Shown here in pieces: positions 27,249 to 36,664 of a stretch of 64,000 bases of DNA. The stretch is taken from positions 45,327 through 109,326 of the forward strand of contig RDXE01000035.1 of the NCBI GenBank assembly GCA_004292755.1. Reading direction: 5' to 3'. Position 1 is the stretch's first letter; each line of letters starts with the position of its first letter. Both the position numbers and the translations under genes were made by a program. This DNA comes from Alphaproteobacteria bacterium (GTDB lineage: Bacteria; Pseudomonadota; Alphaproteobacteria; Elsterales; Elsteraceae). The notes under the pieces were generated by a model. The model was not told where the DNA came from. It was given only the letters and a program-made list of their open reading frames with translations, and searched no databases.

Positions 27249-28804
27249 CTATTCCAGCGGTCCGACGGCTGCTTCCACTGCCTCGACAATCGCGCCAGAG
27301 CGAACAAGATCACGTGCAGCCGTCATCTCCGTCGCGTACCAGCGATCACCATCCAGCGCAGGCTCAATCACTGCACGCACAGCGTCGAACGCCGCTTGAC
27401 TGCCCCGGCCCAGCGGGTGATCGCGCCCAAGCTCCGCAACCAGGCTCAAGGCTTGGCAGGCCATCAGGATCTCGGCTGCGAGAATCCATTCAGTGTTCTC
27501 CACCACAGTGCGCGCCTTGCGCGCGCACAGCATAGAGTTGGAAACGTGATCCTCGGCATTGGACTTGCCAGGGATCGAATCAACAGAACCCGGCACCGCC
27601 AGCCCGCGATTCTCCATCACCAAAGCCGACATTGAACACTGCACAGTGGCGAAGCCGGTGTTTAGGCCGCGCTTGCCCGCCAGCAGGTTGCGCGGCAGGC
27701 CATAGCTCATGGTCGGGTCGATCAACCGGGCAAGGCGTCGCTCGGCAATTGCCCCCAGGTCCGTCATCGCAATCGCCAGATAATCCATCGCCTGAGCCAC
27801 ATAGGCGCCATGGAAATGGCCGCCCGAGATACAGACATAACCCCCTGCCCCGTCGTCAAACAGCAAGGGATTGTCGGTGGCGCTGTTGATCTCGGTCGCG
27901 ATGATCCCACCAACATAGTCCATCGCCTGACGCGCCGGGCCATGCACTTGCGGTGCGCACCGCAGCGAGTACACGTCTTGCACCCGTGGCGGCGGCGCTG
28001 TCCCTGCCGCCCGCGCCTCATCGGGGAACAGCACATCGCGCGCCGACGCACTGCACCGCCGGCTGTCGCCAGCAATCTTCAACACATTGCGCGCCACTGC
28101 CGCCTGGCCTGCATGGGGCCGCGCGCGATGCACCCGCGGGTCGAACGCCGCCAACTCGCCGCGCAAACACTCCAAGCTGAGAGCGAGACCGATATCCGCC
28201 AGCTTCAACAGGCGCTGCGCATCCACACTCGCCAACACCCCCAGCGCCAGCGACACAGTTGAGCCGTTGATCAAGGCAGAGGCATCCTTAGCCCCCATCT
28301 CGAAATCAGGGGTAAGGCCGGCCTTTTCCAACGCTGCGCGGGCGGGCATGCGCTTGCCGCGATAGATCATCTCAGCCTCGGCAAAGCCGCAGATGGCGCC
28401 GGATAGGTGGGCCAAGGGTGCCAAGTCCCCCGACGCGCCAACCGATCCCTTGGCGGGCACAATCGGGTGCAGCCCAGCATTCAGACAGGCCAGCAAGCGA
28501 TCCACCAACGCAATGGCTCACCCAGGCCAGTGGCGTGGGCGAACACGCTTTTCGTTTGATAGGCCGCCATATCCGCCATCAGCACGCGCTGATCCTTGAA
28601 CAGCCCGACGCCCGTGTTGAAGGCGTACATCAATGGCGCGTCATCATGCATGAAGGTGCGGTCGATGTAGTCGCGGGTCGCCGCGATCTTCAGCCGAGCC
28701 TCTGGCGCAAGTTGCACCTTCTCATACCGCCCGGCCCGCGATGGCCGTGCCACCCGCACCACTTGTTTCGCCTTCACTGTGGTGCCGTTGATGGTCACTG
28801 CCAT
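27249..28804 (-). pseudogene. hutH: Histidine/aromatic ammonia-lyase gene broken by an internal deletion
   Basis: From the ATG at 28804 the frame encodes a normal N-terminal part (YAFNTGVGLFKDQRV, VFAHATGLGEP, residues 60-97) and then runs out of frame. From about 28508 a second frame resumes with LVDRLLACLNAGLHPIVPAK, GSVGASGDLAPLAHLSG (the A-S-G triad that forms the MIO cofactor) and continues to a normal C-terminus. Compared with typical HutH, about 26 residues between the GEP motif and this helix are missing, and the join shifts the frame, so this is a deletion rather than a single-base error. The SH-equivalent position reads AH, closer to histidine than tyrosine lyases. Without repair the product would lack the MIO. 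An assembly error cannot be excluded. Confidence 0.8.
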
Positions 28805-28889
28805 GATGCTGCCCTTTCGTCCTCAGTGCTTCGTTCTACCGAGGGCGGCGGGTCGCGGTAAAGCAGGCTGTGATCCGCTCAGAGTGCCG

Positions 28890-29405
28890 TCAGCGCTCAA
28901 CCGCCAACAACGCCAATAGCCCAGCCAACAGAGCCGTCGGTGTCGGCGGGCAGCCGGGGATGGTGAGGTCGACAGGAATTACGGCGTCGGCACCGCCCAG
29001 CACCTCTGGTGCGCCCGCAAAACAGCCGCCGTCGATGGCGCATGCGCCAGCGGCGATCACCCAGCGCGGCTCTGGCACGGCAACCCAGGTTGCATGCAAC
29101 GCATCACGCATGTTGCGGGCAACGGGACCGGTCACCAGCAGGACATCGGCGTGGCGCGGACTGGCAACGAAGGACAGGCCGAACCGCTCCAAGTCATGAT
29201 AAGGGTTCGACAATGCGTGCAATTCCAGCTCACACGCGTTGCACGAACCAGCATCGACATGGCGAATCGCCAGCGAGCGACCAAGGCGTTGGCGGCCACT
29301 GTCGGCCACGCGCTTGCCCAGAGCCTCCAGTGCCGCGGGATCGGGTGCGGGCGCCGGGTCCGCGACGGGACGGGTCAGCAGATTACGGGCAATCAGGCGC
29401 CACAT
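28890..29405 (-). CDS. Ehr/Hyf-like small subunit (NuoB/HyfI type)
   Basis: 171 residues. Cluster ligands are present: AGSCNACELELHALSNPYHD (Cys pair C-x2-C), VIAAGACAIDGG and DLTIPGCPPTPTALLAGL. These match the N2-type 4Fe-4S site of hydrogenase small subunits and NuoB. LLVTGPVARNM is also typical. The protein would sit at the membrane-proximal base of the peripheral arm next to the large subunit. Last gene of a six-gene minus-strand operon; its ATG at 29405 overlaps the large-subunit stop. Confidence 0.85.
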   Translation of the reverse strand: MWRLIARNLLTRPVADPAPAPDPAALEALGKRVADSGRQRLGRSLAIRHVDAGSCNACELELHALSNPYHDLERFGLSFVASPRHADVLLVTGPVARNMRDALHATWVAVPEPRWVIAAGACAIDGGCFAGAPEVLGGADAVIPVDLTIPGCPPTPTALLAGLLALLAVER

Positions 29406-30883
29406 CAGAGGTCCACCCCGCTGTAACTGCCGTTGATGCTTTTGTTGATCAACGGAAAGTCGGCGATGATGTTGCCATCGATCGCAGCCTCCAGCAGTGG
29501 CCAGTGGAACCAGGACGGGTCTCGGCCAAAGACCGCCGCCACCTTGCCGTGCTCCAGCCGAACCCACCACTGGCAGTCGCCACGGAAGCCCTCAGCCCAG
29601 CCCAGCCCTTCTCCACTGGTGTCGGGCAACACCACACGCACCTCACCCCGCGGCATGTGCTCAATCATCGCTGCGATCAAGGCGAGGGAGGCTTCGATCT
29701 CGTCCAGCCGCACCTGCACGCGGGCGTCAACGTCACCCGCGTCTCGCCCGACGGGCACAACGGGAAGCATGTCGTAGGGCGGCACGCCGGGGCGGGTGCG
29801 GGCATCCTGACCGGGGATGATTGCTTGACCGCTGGCGCGACCAACCACGCCACCTGCGGCATAGCAGCGGGCAAGCGCCGGAGCGATGCGGCCCGTGGTC
29901 AGAGTCCGATCCAGCAGCGAGGGCAGACCACGATAGGTGCGGCGATAGGCTGCCAGATGCTCGGCTAGGACCGGCAGCAGGGCGGAGAGTGCGGCGATGT
30001 CGCGATCATCCGGGTCAACAGCGACACCGCCCGGCACCACCCGATCCATCATCAAGCGATGACCGAACAACGGGGCCGCCGTGCGGGCAATCCGCTCCCG
30101 CGCGCGGCCGCACTCCATGTGCAGCAGAGCGAAGGCGGCATCGTTGGCGATGGCGCCGCAGTCGCCGAAATGGTTGGCGAGCCGCTCTACCTCCAGCATC
30201 ACCGCGCGCAGCCAGTGCGCCCGCGCCGGGACGGCGATGCCCAGGGCTGCCTCCACCGCGCGGGCAAAGGCGATGCTGTGGGCGACCGTCGTGTCGCCGG
30301 ACAAGCGCCCGGCCAGCACAGCGGCATCGCCGGGCGCGCGACCGACCATCGCCTCCAGCGTGCCCTTGCGGACATAGCCAAGGCGCGCCTCCAACCGCAC
30401 CACGGCTTCGCCTTGGGCGTGGAAGCGGAAGTGGCCGGGCTCGATGATGCCTGCATGGACCGGGCCGACGGGAACTTGGTGCAGCCCCTCTCCCTCCACT
30501 GGCAGGAACGGATAGCCAAGGGTTGGCTGCGCCTGATGATCGAGCCAGGGGCGACGATCTGTGGCATCGGCAGGCCGCGGTCCGCCGCGATCCACCACGG
30601 TCCGCTCCAGCCGGATCGCACCTGGGCGGAGCCCACCGAGGCTGCCCCAGCCACCGCTGGCAGGATTGGGCCGATGGCGCACCAGGGCCAGCGTGCCGTC
30701 GCCGGGGTCAACCAGCGTGGCCAGCACATCACCACCATCGTGCCACAGGCCTGTCAGGTCCCACGCCTCCACCGCCAGCGCGCTCCGCAAGGCCTGCCAG
30801 CCATCGTCATCCAGGTGGCGCGCCAGCACAGGCGGCACCGATGCCACTGGATAGGGGGCGAGAAAACACTCCAGCGCGGTCAT
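29405..30883 (-). CDS. Ehr/Hyf-like large subunit without nickel ligands (HyfG/NuoCD type)
   Basis: 492 residues. The N-terminal third resembles the NuoC-like part of HycE/HyfG; the rest is the large-subunit domain (HFRFHAQGEAVVRLEARLGY, VRKGTLEAMVG, RAVMLEVERLANHFGDCGAI). Where HycE has a C-G-I-C pair before G-F-A-H-S, this protein reads LSGDTTVAHS: both cysteines are replaced (Ser and Thr). I find no C-terminal D-P-C-x2-C; it ends FPLINKSINGSYSGVDL. It therefore should not bind a NiFe centre and is not a hydrogenase. This is the defining property of Ehr complexes. The ATG at 30883 overlaps the previous stop. Confidence 0.85.
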   Translation of the reverse strand: MTALECFLAPYPVASVPPVLARHLDDDGWQALRSALAVEAWDLTGLWHDGGDVLATLVDPGDGTLALVRHRPNPASGGWGSLGGLRPGAIRLERTVVDRGGPRPADATDRRPWLDHQAQPTLGYPFLPVEGEGLHQVPVGPVHAGIIEPGHFRFHAQGEAVVRLEARLGYVRKGTLEAMVGRAPGDAAVLAGRLSGDTTVAHSIAFARAVEAALGIAVPARAHWLRAVMLEVERLANHFGDCGAIANDAAFALLHMECGRARERIARTAAPLFGHRLMMDRVVPGGVAVDPDDRDIAALSALLPVLAEHLAAYRRTYRGLPSLLDRTLTTGRIAPALARCYAAGGVVGRASGQAIIPGQDARTRPGVPPYDMLPVVPVGRDAGDVDARVQVRLDEIEASLALIAAMIEHMPRGEVRVVLPDTSGEGLGWAEGFRGDCQWWVRLEHGKVAAVFGRDPSWFHWPLLEAAIDGNIIADFPLINKSINGSYSGVDL

Positions 30884-32316
30884 CCGAGCATCCCCGCAAC
30901 GCTGCGCATCCAGGCGACAAACGGCGCTGGCAGAGCCAGCCCGGCGATCAACACCAGCGCGAGGTGCAAGACCAGAGGCACCGTGGTCGACAGCGGCACC
31001 TTGAGGGTGACCGAGGGGCCGGGCTCGCCAAAGCCGACGCTGTGGACCCGGCGCAGCAAGGCGCCAAAGCCAATCACCAAGCCAATCACCAGCGGGGCCG
31101 CCAACCAAGGCGCTTGCTGGACCGTGGCGGTGATCAGCAAGAATTCCGAGACAAACACCCCAAATGGTGGCGCCCCAGCAATCGCCAGTACGCTGGCGAC
31201 GAACAACCAGCCCAGCAGCGGGTGGGAGACTGTGACACCACGGATATCCGCCAGAGATTGGCTGCCCTTGACCTGGGCAATCCGCCCGACGGCAAAGAAG
31301 ATCGCGGATTTGGTCAGCGAGTGCATCGCCATGTGCAGCAACCCGGCGAAGCTGGCCGCTCCCCCCAGGCCGAACGCAAACACCGCAAGTCCCATATGCT
31401 CGATCGAGCTGTAGGCGAAGAAGCGCTTGATGTCGCGGCGCCGGTACAACATCAGCCCGGCAAACCACACCGAGGCGAGGCCAAGACCGATCATCAACGG
31501 CCCCGGCGCCAGAGCAGCCCCATTGGCAGCCAGCAGCATCTTGAAGCGCAGCAACGCGTACAGGGCCACGTTCAGCAGCAGACCCGACAACACGGCAGAG
31601 ATGGGCGTCGGCCCCTCGGCATGGGCATCGGGCAGCCAGTTGTGCAGCGGCACCAGCCCCACCTTGGTGCCATAGCCAATCAGCAGAAACACGAAGGCAA
31701 GATTGAGGGCGGGCGCAGCAAACGCCGCTGCCTCCTGATGCAGCAGCGTCCAGGCCATCGCCGCCATGCCCGGTCCCATGGCAGGCTGCGCCGCCAGATA
31801 GACCAGGATGGTGCCGAACAGCGCCAACGCGATGCCGACGGACCCGAGAACGAAATACTTCCAGCTCGCCTCAATCGCCTCCCGCGTGCGGTACAGGCTG
31901 ACCATCACCACAGTGATCAGCGTGGCCGCCTCCACCGCGACCCACATCAGGCCGATGTTGTTGGCCACCAGCGCCAGGACCATCGCGGCCAGCAGCAATT
32001 GATAGCCCGCATGGTACAGGCGAAACAGCGATGGGCTGATCCGCCCGGCCTGCACCTCATGGCCAACATAGCCCGCGGAGAACAGGGCCGTTGTGAACGC
32101 CACAAACACGGTCAACAGCACGAGGTAGACGTTGAAGTCATCCACAAAGAACAGCAACGTTGGTGCTGGAGGCTCCATCACCAACAGAATAGCAACCAGT
32201 AACTCTACAAAACAGGCAAATGCATTGATCCATCCCCCTAGAATGGGGGAGCGAATGAGGCCCAAACAGATCGCCGCCAGAACCGGCAGGACAAGGGCGA
32301 GGTCAATCGCTGTCAT
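30880..32316 (-). CDS. Ehr/Hyf-like antiporter-type membrane subunit (HyfF type)
   Basis: 478 residues with about 14 membrane helices, a NuoL/M/N-like subunit. Conserved channel residues appear in NNIGLMWVAVEAATLITVVM (the family Glu in TM5), KVGLVPLHNWLPDAHAEGPT and AIFFAVGRIAQVKGSQS. GPTPISAVLSGLLLNVALYA is the usual discontinuous-helix segment. Expected to move protons or sodium across the inner membrane. ATGA overlaps at both ends tie it to its neighbours. Confidence 0.88.
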   Translation of the reverse strand: MTAIDLALVLPVLAAICLGLIRSPILGGWINAFACFVELLVAILLVMEPPAPTLLFFVDDFNVYLVLLTVFVAFTTALFSAGYVGHEVQAGRISPSLFRLYHAGYQLLLAAMVLALVANNIGLMWVAVEAATLITVVMVSLYRTREAIEASWKYFVLGSVGIALALFGTILVYLAAQPAMGPGMAAMAWTLLHQEAAAFAAPALNLAFVFLLIGYGTKVGLVPLHNWLPDAHAEGPTPISAVLSGLLLNVALYALLRFKMLLAANGAALAPGPLMIGLGLASVWFAGLMLYRRRDIKRFFAYSSIEHMGLAVFAFGLGGAASFAGLLHMAMHSLTKSAIFFAVGRIAQVKGSQSLADIRGVTVSHPLLGWLFVASVLAIAGAPPFGVFVSEFLLITATVQQAPWLAAPLVIGLVIGFGALLRRVHSVGFGEPGPSVTLKVPLSTTVPLVLHLALVLIAGLALPAPFVAWMRSVAGMLG

Positions 32317-32981
32317 TGCCGTTCCCCGCGCCATGTTTCAAGAGCGCCAAGGTCCAGTGTGTCAAACCGCTCGCGAATTCTGAAGAAGAACATAGAGAAT
32401 AACAGGAACGCGATCAGCACCAGAACCGCTACTCCCATCTCCACCACCATTGGCATGCCAGCCGCGCCGACGGCGGCGAAGGCAACGCCGTTCTCTAATG
32501 CCATGAAGCCGATCACTTGGCTGATCGCATTGCGCCGGGTGATCATCACCAGCAGTCCCAGCAGCAGCATGGACAGGGCGGTGCCCAATTGTTCGCGCGT
32601 CAGGCCAACCGCCACCCCTTCCAACGGACGCACCACCAGGATTGCCAACGCCACCAAGCCGACGCCTGCCACCATGGTGACCCCCATGCTGAGGGCCGGT
32701 TCAGCGGTTTCCTCCAGCTTCAGCTTGCGGACCAGCCAGATCAATCCGAAGGGAATCGCGACAGCCTTGACCCCAAACGCGAGAGCAGCGGATAGATACA
32801 GATGTGGGTCGCCGGTCACCCACCCGGCCCAACTGGCAGCCATGCCAAGGGCAATCGCTTGCACGCCATAAACCCGGATCATACCCAGCAGACGGGTTTG
32901 CATCAGCAGCCACAACCCGGCAAGCAGGCCAACTGCCCCGATGAGATGGGCCAGATCATAGGCAAGGGTGCCGGGCTGCAT
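32313..32981 (-). CDS. Ehr/Hyf-like membrane subunit (HyfE type)
   Basis: 222 residues with around seven hydrophobic helices. RRNAISQVIGFMALENGVAF is the characteristic NuoK/HyfE helix containing the conserved membrane Glu, and VYGVQAIALGMAASW opens the N-terminal half. The cytoplasmic tail ends FFRIRERFDTLDLGALETW, typical of HyfE. The position between HyfC-like and HyfF-like genes, with HyfD missing, matches Hyf-like operons from alphaproteobacteria. ATGA overlaps on both sides. Confidence 0.85.
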   Translation of the reverse strand: MQPGTLAYDLAHLIGAVGLLAGLWLLMQTRLLGMIRVYGVQAIALGMAASWAGWVTGDPHLYLSAALAFGVKAVAIPFGLIWLVRKLKLEETAEPALSMGVTMVAGVGLVALAILVVRPLEGVAVGLTREQLGTALSMLLLGLLVMITRRNAISQVIGFMALENGVAFAAVGAAGMPMVVEMGVAVLVLIAFLLFSMFFFRIRERFDTLDLGALETWRGERQ

Positions 32982-33925
32982 CAGAAACTCTCCGCTACCA
33001 AACGGAACACCGTTGCCAACAGCGCCAGCAGCAGGGCCGCACCCAGGAACTCAGCCACACGAAACACCCGCATCTTGGCGACGATGGTCTCCACCAGCGC
33101 CAAAGCAGCCACGGCTGTTGCAAGCTTGGCGATCCAGGCGCCCAGCCCCACCAGGACCCCAGTGACGCTGCCGTCGAGGTCAATGCCCCAGGGGGCGAAC
33201 AAGGCACCAATCAAAGACAGGGAGAGGGTGAGTTTGATCGCGCGGGTGGCCTCCGTCAGGGCCAAATGGCGACCAGACTGTTCCAGCACCATCGCCTCAT
33301 GGACCATGGTGAGTTCCAGGTGGGTGGTGGGATTGTCCACGGGGATGCGGCCATTTTCCGCCAACGCCACCAAGACCAGCGACACCAACACCAGCGCGAG
33401 TGAGACCTCAACGCCAATCACGCCGGAGCGCACACCAATCACAATGCCCACCAGGTCCGTGGTGCCAGCCACCAACGCCAACGTGAAGATCGCAACCAGC
33501 AGCGCCGGTTCGGCTAGCGCCCCAATCATCATGTCGCGGCTGGCACCCAGACCACCAAAGGCCGTACCGATGTCCAGCCCAACCAGGGCAGTGGCAACGC
33601 GGGACAGTGCCAGCAAGCCAACCAAGGCAATCAAATCAGCCGCCCCCGCCAGCGCGAAGTCGACCGTCACCAGCGGAATGAGGGACGCTGCCAGCCACAC
33701 CGTCAGCAAGCCGATGGCGGGCAGCAGGGTGAACAGACCAGTCGCCCCCTCGGCCACCACGGGCTGCTTGGCGGCAAGCCGGGCAAGGTCGCGATAGGGC
33801 TGCCAGGGCGGCGGTCCCACCCGGCCCAGCAGGCGCGCACGCACGAACCGCTGCAGACCAATCACCAGCGGACTAACCGCCGCGATCAGCACTAGGTGCA
33901 GGACCTGCCAGACGATGGCGCTCAT
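32981..33925 (-). CDS. Ehr/Hyf-like membrane subunit (HyfC/NuoH type)
   Basis: 314 residues, eight hydrophobic segments. RARLLGRVGPPPWQPYRDLA matches the quinone-site amphipathic region of NuoH/HyfC, and ALAENGRIPVDNPTTHLELT plus MVHEAMVLEQSGRHLAL contain the conserved Glu residues. It anchors the peripheral arm to the antiporter-like subunits. The ATG at 33925 is chosen by its ATGA overlap with the HyfB-like stop; the upstream extension in this frame is shadow. Confidence 0.88.
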   Translation of the reverse strand: MSAIVWQVLHLVLIAAVSPLVIGLQRFVRARLLGRVGPPPWQPYRDLARLAAKQPVVAEGATGLFTLLPAIGLLTVWLAASLIPLVTVDFALAGAADLIALVGLLALSRVATALVGLDIGTAFGGLGASRDMMIGALAEPALLVAIFTLALVAGTTDLVGIVIGVRSGVIGVEVSLALVLVSLVLVALAENGRIPVDNPTTHLELTMVHEAMVLEQSGRHLALTEATRAIKLTLSLSLIGALFAPWGIDLDGSVTGVLVGLGAWIAKLATAVAALALVETIVAKMRVFRVAEFLGAALLLALLATVFRLVAESF

Positions 33926-35937
33926 GTCGTCACCGCCACCAGCACCAGCAAGCCGATCAAGGCAGCCGCGCTGAGCGAGAGGTAGTGGCGCACCGACAGG
34001 AATTGCAGGGGATTGAGGCGCTCGGCCGCCCACTCAACCCAGCGAGCCATTGGCAGATACAGGCCATGCCACACGGGATCGCGAAGCTCCACGCTCAGCC
34101 GCGCAGGCTCCTGTGACTGCGGCGCTGGCATCTCCACTCGTTCGCGGGCACCAAACAAGCTGGTGGCAAAGCTGCGCCGCAGCGGCTGACCGAAGCTGGC
34201 GGCACCATACTGGGTGGCTGGCGACGCATCGGGGGTGCCGCAATCCCACGCCCGCGCCCGCCGCACCGGCCCAGGCGAGAGGAGGCCGAGGGCAAGCCAC
34301 AGCGCAATGCCAAGGACAAGCGCAACCAACAGCAAGGTCAGGGGTGCGAGTGAGCCACGCCCGCCGACCCCTGTCGATAGGCTGAACAGCCCATAGTCTG
34401 ACACCGACCCCGGCCCGAGCAGGGCCGCCACCGCCCCACTGCCGAACAGCGGGGTCAACCCCGGCACGAGGCCTAGCACAAGACAGAGCAAGGCCAGCAG
34501 GGCCAGAGGCTGACGCTCCGCCATCGGCGCGTCGCTGCTGGTGGCGGCCGCCTCGCTGCGCGCCCGCCCCAGAAAGGCGATGCCATACAAGCGCACGAAG
34601 CACGCGGCTGCCAGCGCCGCCGCCAGCGCCAACAGAGCCGCGACCGCAGGCAGAGTGAGGCGCAGCAGCGGCTGCGGCAGGTCCGGTGTCGCGAACAGAC
34701 TTTGGAAGATCAGCCACTCCGACACAAAACCGTTCAGCGGTGGCAACGCCATCGCGGCCAGACAGCCAATCAACACCAATCGCCCAAGCTTGGGCATGCG
34801 GTGCTGCAACCCACCCATGGCATCCAAGCTGCGGCTGTGGACGGCATGAACCGTGGAGCCGATGGCGCAGAACAACAAAGGCTTGAACAAAGCGTGCCCA
34901 GCGGCGTGGGTGAACGCCGCCGTCAGGGCCAAGCCCGCGGCGAGCGGTTGACCAAACGCCCGATAAATCAACGCCAAGCCAATGCCGACGACCACGATGC
35001 CAATGTTTTCAATGGTCGACTGCGCCAGCAATCGCTTCACGTCGACCTCAAGGCAGGCCAGCACCAAGGCCGTCACGGCACCAACGGCCCCCAGCACCGT
35101 CAACACGGCGCCAAAACCCCAGGGCATTGGCCCCGCCAGATCAAACAACACCCGGATCAAACCGTAGAGCGCAACCTTCGTCATCACCCCGGACATCAAC
35201 GCCGAGACCGGGCTGGGGGCGGCGGCATGGGCCAGCGGCAGCCAGAGATGCAACGGCATGATCCCGGCCTTGGAGCCGCAACCGATCAGCACCAGGGTGC
35301 CAACCGCCAGCAACTCCCACGCACCGTGACCCCGCGCCCGAATGGCATCAAAGGCAAGATCCCCGGCAGTGCCAGCCAACAGGCCGAAAGCAACCATCAA
35401 GGCAACCGTGCCACCGGTCGCCATGACCAGATACAGCCACGCAGCGCGGTCGGTGCCCTCCTGGCGATGGTTGGATTGAACCAACGCCCAGGAGGCTAGC
35501 GACATCCCCTCCCACGCGATCAAGAAGGTGAAGCCGTCATCCGCCAGAACCACCAACGACATTGCGCCGAGAAACAGGGCGAAAAACGGGCGGCTGCGCT
35601 TTGGCTCTGGTGTCTCACGCTCATGGCTGGCGGCAAACCAGCACACGAGCGTCGCGGGCACCGTCACCATCATCAAGAAGAAGGCTGACACGGCATCCAG
35701 GCGCAGATGAATCGCTAGGCCTGGTATGGTGTGGCCAATGGACAGCGTTGTCTCGGCCGGCCAATTGGCAAATTGCACCAAGAGCATCTGGGCTGAGGCC
35801 AGAGTTGCCAGCAGCGCGGACACGCCTGCCAATGCCATGTAATGGCGCGTCGCAGCCGCAGGCTGGGCGCCACCAACCAGTGCCGTGAGCGCTAGGCCGA
35901 ATTGGCCCGCCACGAGCAAGACAGCGAGCATCACCAT
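33922..35937 (-). CDS. Ehr/Hyf-like antiporter-type membrane subunit (HyfB type)
   Basis: 671 residues with about 16 membrane helices, NuoL/HyfB-like. Diagnostic segments: FTFLIAWEGMSLASWALVQS (conserved Glu), KAGIMPLHLWLPLAHAAAPS, SALMSGVMTKVALYGLIRVL and AFTHAAGHALFKPLLFCAIG. The C-terminal region WDCGTPDASPATQYGAASFG is typical of HyfB. First gene of the six-gene operon (HyfB-C-E-F-G-I order). HyfA, HyfD and HyfH-like ferredoxin genes are absent, as is any formate dehydrogenase or hydrogenase maturation gene in the window. Confidence 0.88.
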   Translation of the reverse strand: MVMLAVLLVAGQFGLALTALVGGAQPAAATRHYMALAGVSALLATLASAQMLLVQFANWPAETTLSIGHTIPGLAIHLRLDAVSAFFLMMVTVPATLVCWFAASHERETPEPKRSRPFFALFLGAMSLVVLADDGFTFLIAWEGMSLASWALVQSNHRQEGTDRAAWLYLVMATGGTVALMVAFGLLAGTAGDLAFDAIRARGHGAWELLAVGTLVLIGCGSKAGIMPLHLWLPLAHAAAPSPVSALMSGVMTKVALYGLIRVLFDLAGPMPWGFGAVLTVLGAVGAVTALVLACLEVDVKRLLAQSTIENIGIVVVGIGLALIYRAFGQPLAAGLALTAAFTHAAGHALFKPLLFCAIGSTVHAVHSRSLDAMGGLQHRMPKLGRLVLIGCLAAMALPPLNGFVSEWLIFQSLFATPDLPQPLLRLTLPAVAALLALAAALAAACFVRLYGIAFLGRARSEAAATSSDAPMAERQPLALLALLCLVLGLVPGLTPLFGSGAVAALLGPGSVSDYGLFSLSTGVGGRGSLAPLTLLLVALVLGIALWLALGLLSPGPVRRARAWDCGTPDASPATQYGAASFGQPLRRSFATSLFGARERVEMPAPQSQEPARLSVELRDPVWHGLYLPMARWVEWAAERLNPLQFLSVRHYLSLSAAALIGLLVLVAVTT

Positions 35938-36059
35938 GATCGGGCAACGTCGCGCCAGAGACTGGAAAAACCGTTCACACCGTGAGGATAGTCATGATCC
36001 GCACGGCTGCTGCAATTCACCAAACGGGTAGATTAGCCGCGACGCGCCGTCGCGCCCGG

Positions 36060-36479
36060 CTAGCGCCACAGGGCGAGGTTGCGGCGCAGGTCCGTCGGCT
36101 TAACCCACAACGCCTCATTGGTGCAGGCCAAGGCAACGGCACTGTCCCGCTCGATCAAGTGGCGATTGACGCGGTCGCGAAAGGCGACCAGGGCACTCCG
36201 GCAACCAGACGGTCCGTCCGTCTGGGCCTGCGCGATGATGTCACGCAAGTCTGCCAGCAGGCCGTCATGATCTTGGCAGTGGGCTTCGATTTCCTGAACG
36301 GGGCTGCGGGTCAACACCCACTGCTCAAAGCAAAACCGATTCTCCAAGCAATGGCGCAGCTTTTCCAACACCAGAGGGAGATCATCTGGATCAGCCGTCA
36401 ACGCTCGCGACAAAAACAGCGAGAGCGCCTCGCCGGTCCGCTGCCACAGCTGCCGGGTTCCCTGCACCATGTCGGGCAT
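36060..36479 (-). CDS. Hemerythrin-like domain protein
   Basis: 139 residues, all alpha. Several positions match the di-iron pattern of hemerythrin-like proteins: LRHCLENRFCFEQW (His, then Glu in the second helix), EIEAHCQDHDGLLADL (H-x3-H in the third helix) and RVNRHLIERDSAVALA (H-x4-D in the fourth). The second-helix His before F is Arg here, so one ligand may be missing. Possible O2-, NO- or iron-responsive role. It lies about 120 bases upstream of the Ehr operon on the same strand, but there is no overlap, so joint regulation is only a possibility. Confidence 0.6.
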   Translation of the reverse strand: MPDMVQGTRQLWQRTGEALSLFLSRALTADPDDLPLVLEKLRHCLENRFCFEQWVLTRSPVQEIEAHCQDHDGLLADLRDIIAQAQTDGPSGCRSALVAFRDRVNRHLIERDSAVALACTNEALWVKPTDLRRNLALWR

Positions 36480-36664
36480 TTACAACCACCTGGAGACGCT
36501 GATTTGGCGCCAGGCCACCATCCCGGCGGCGCTCCTATAGCAAAGTGACTTGATCCTGTCATCTCGTTGTTTTCAGCCGGTCGCGAACCAGCGCGGGTCT
36601 GGCTGGATCGCCCAGGGCTGAGTGGACCACGGGCAGCAGGTCCAGCGGCCCTACACTGTCGCAC

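Noticed and set aside
29405..30883. Reading the HyfG-like protein as a NiFe hydrogenase catalytic subunit
   Set aside because: Both Cys pairs that bind nickel are missing, and no maturation genes are nearby.
30523..32202. A 559-codon open frame on the plus strand opposite the Ehr membrane genes
   Set aside because: Composition is rich in Arg, Gln and His with no domain, and the minus strand carries clear HyfF-like and HyfG-like proteins with overlapping starts.
34702..35499. A 265-codon plus-strand frame opposite the HyfB-like gene
   Set aside because: Low-complexity Gln/His-rich shadow of a real membrane protein gene.
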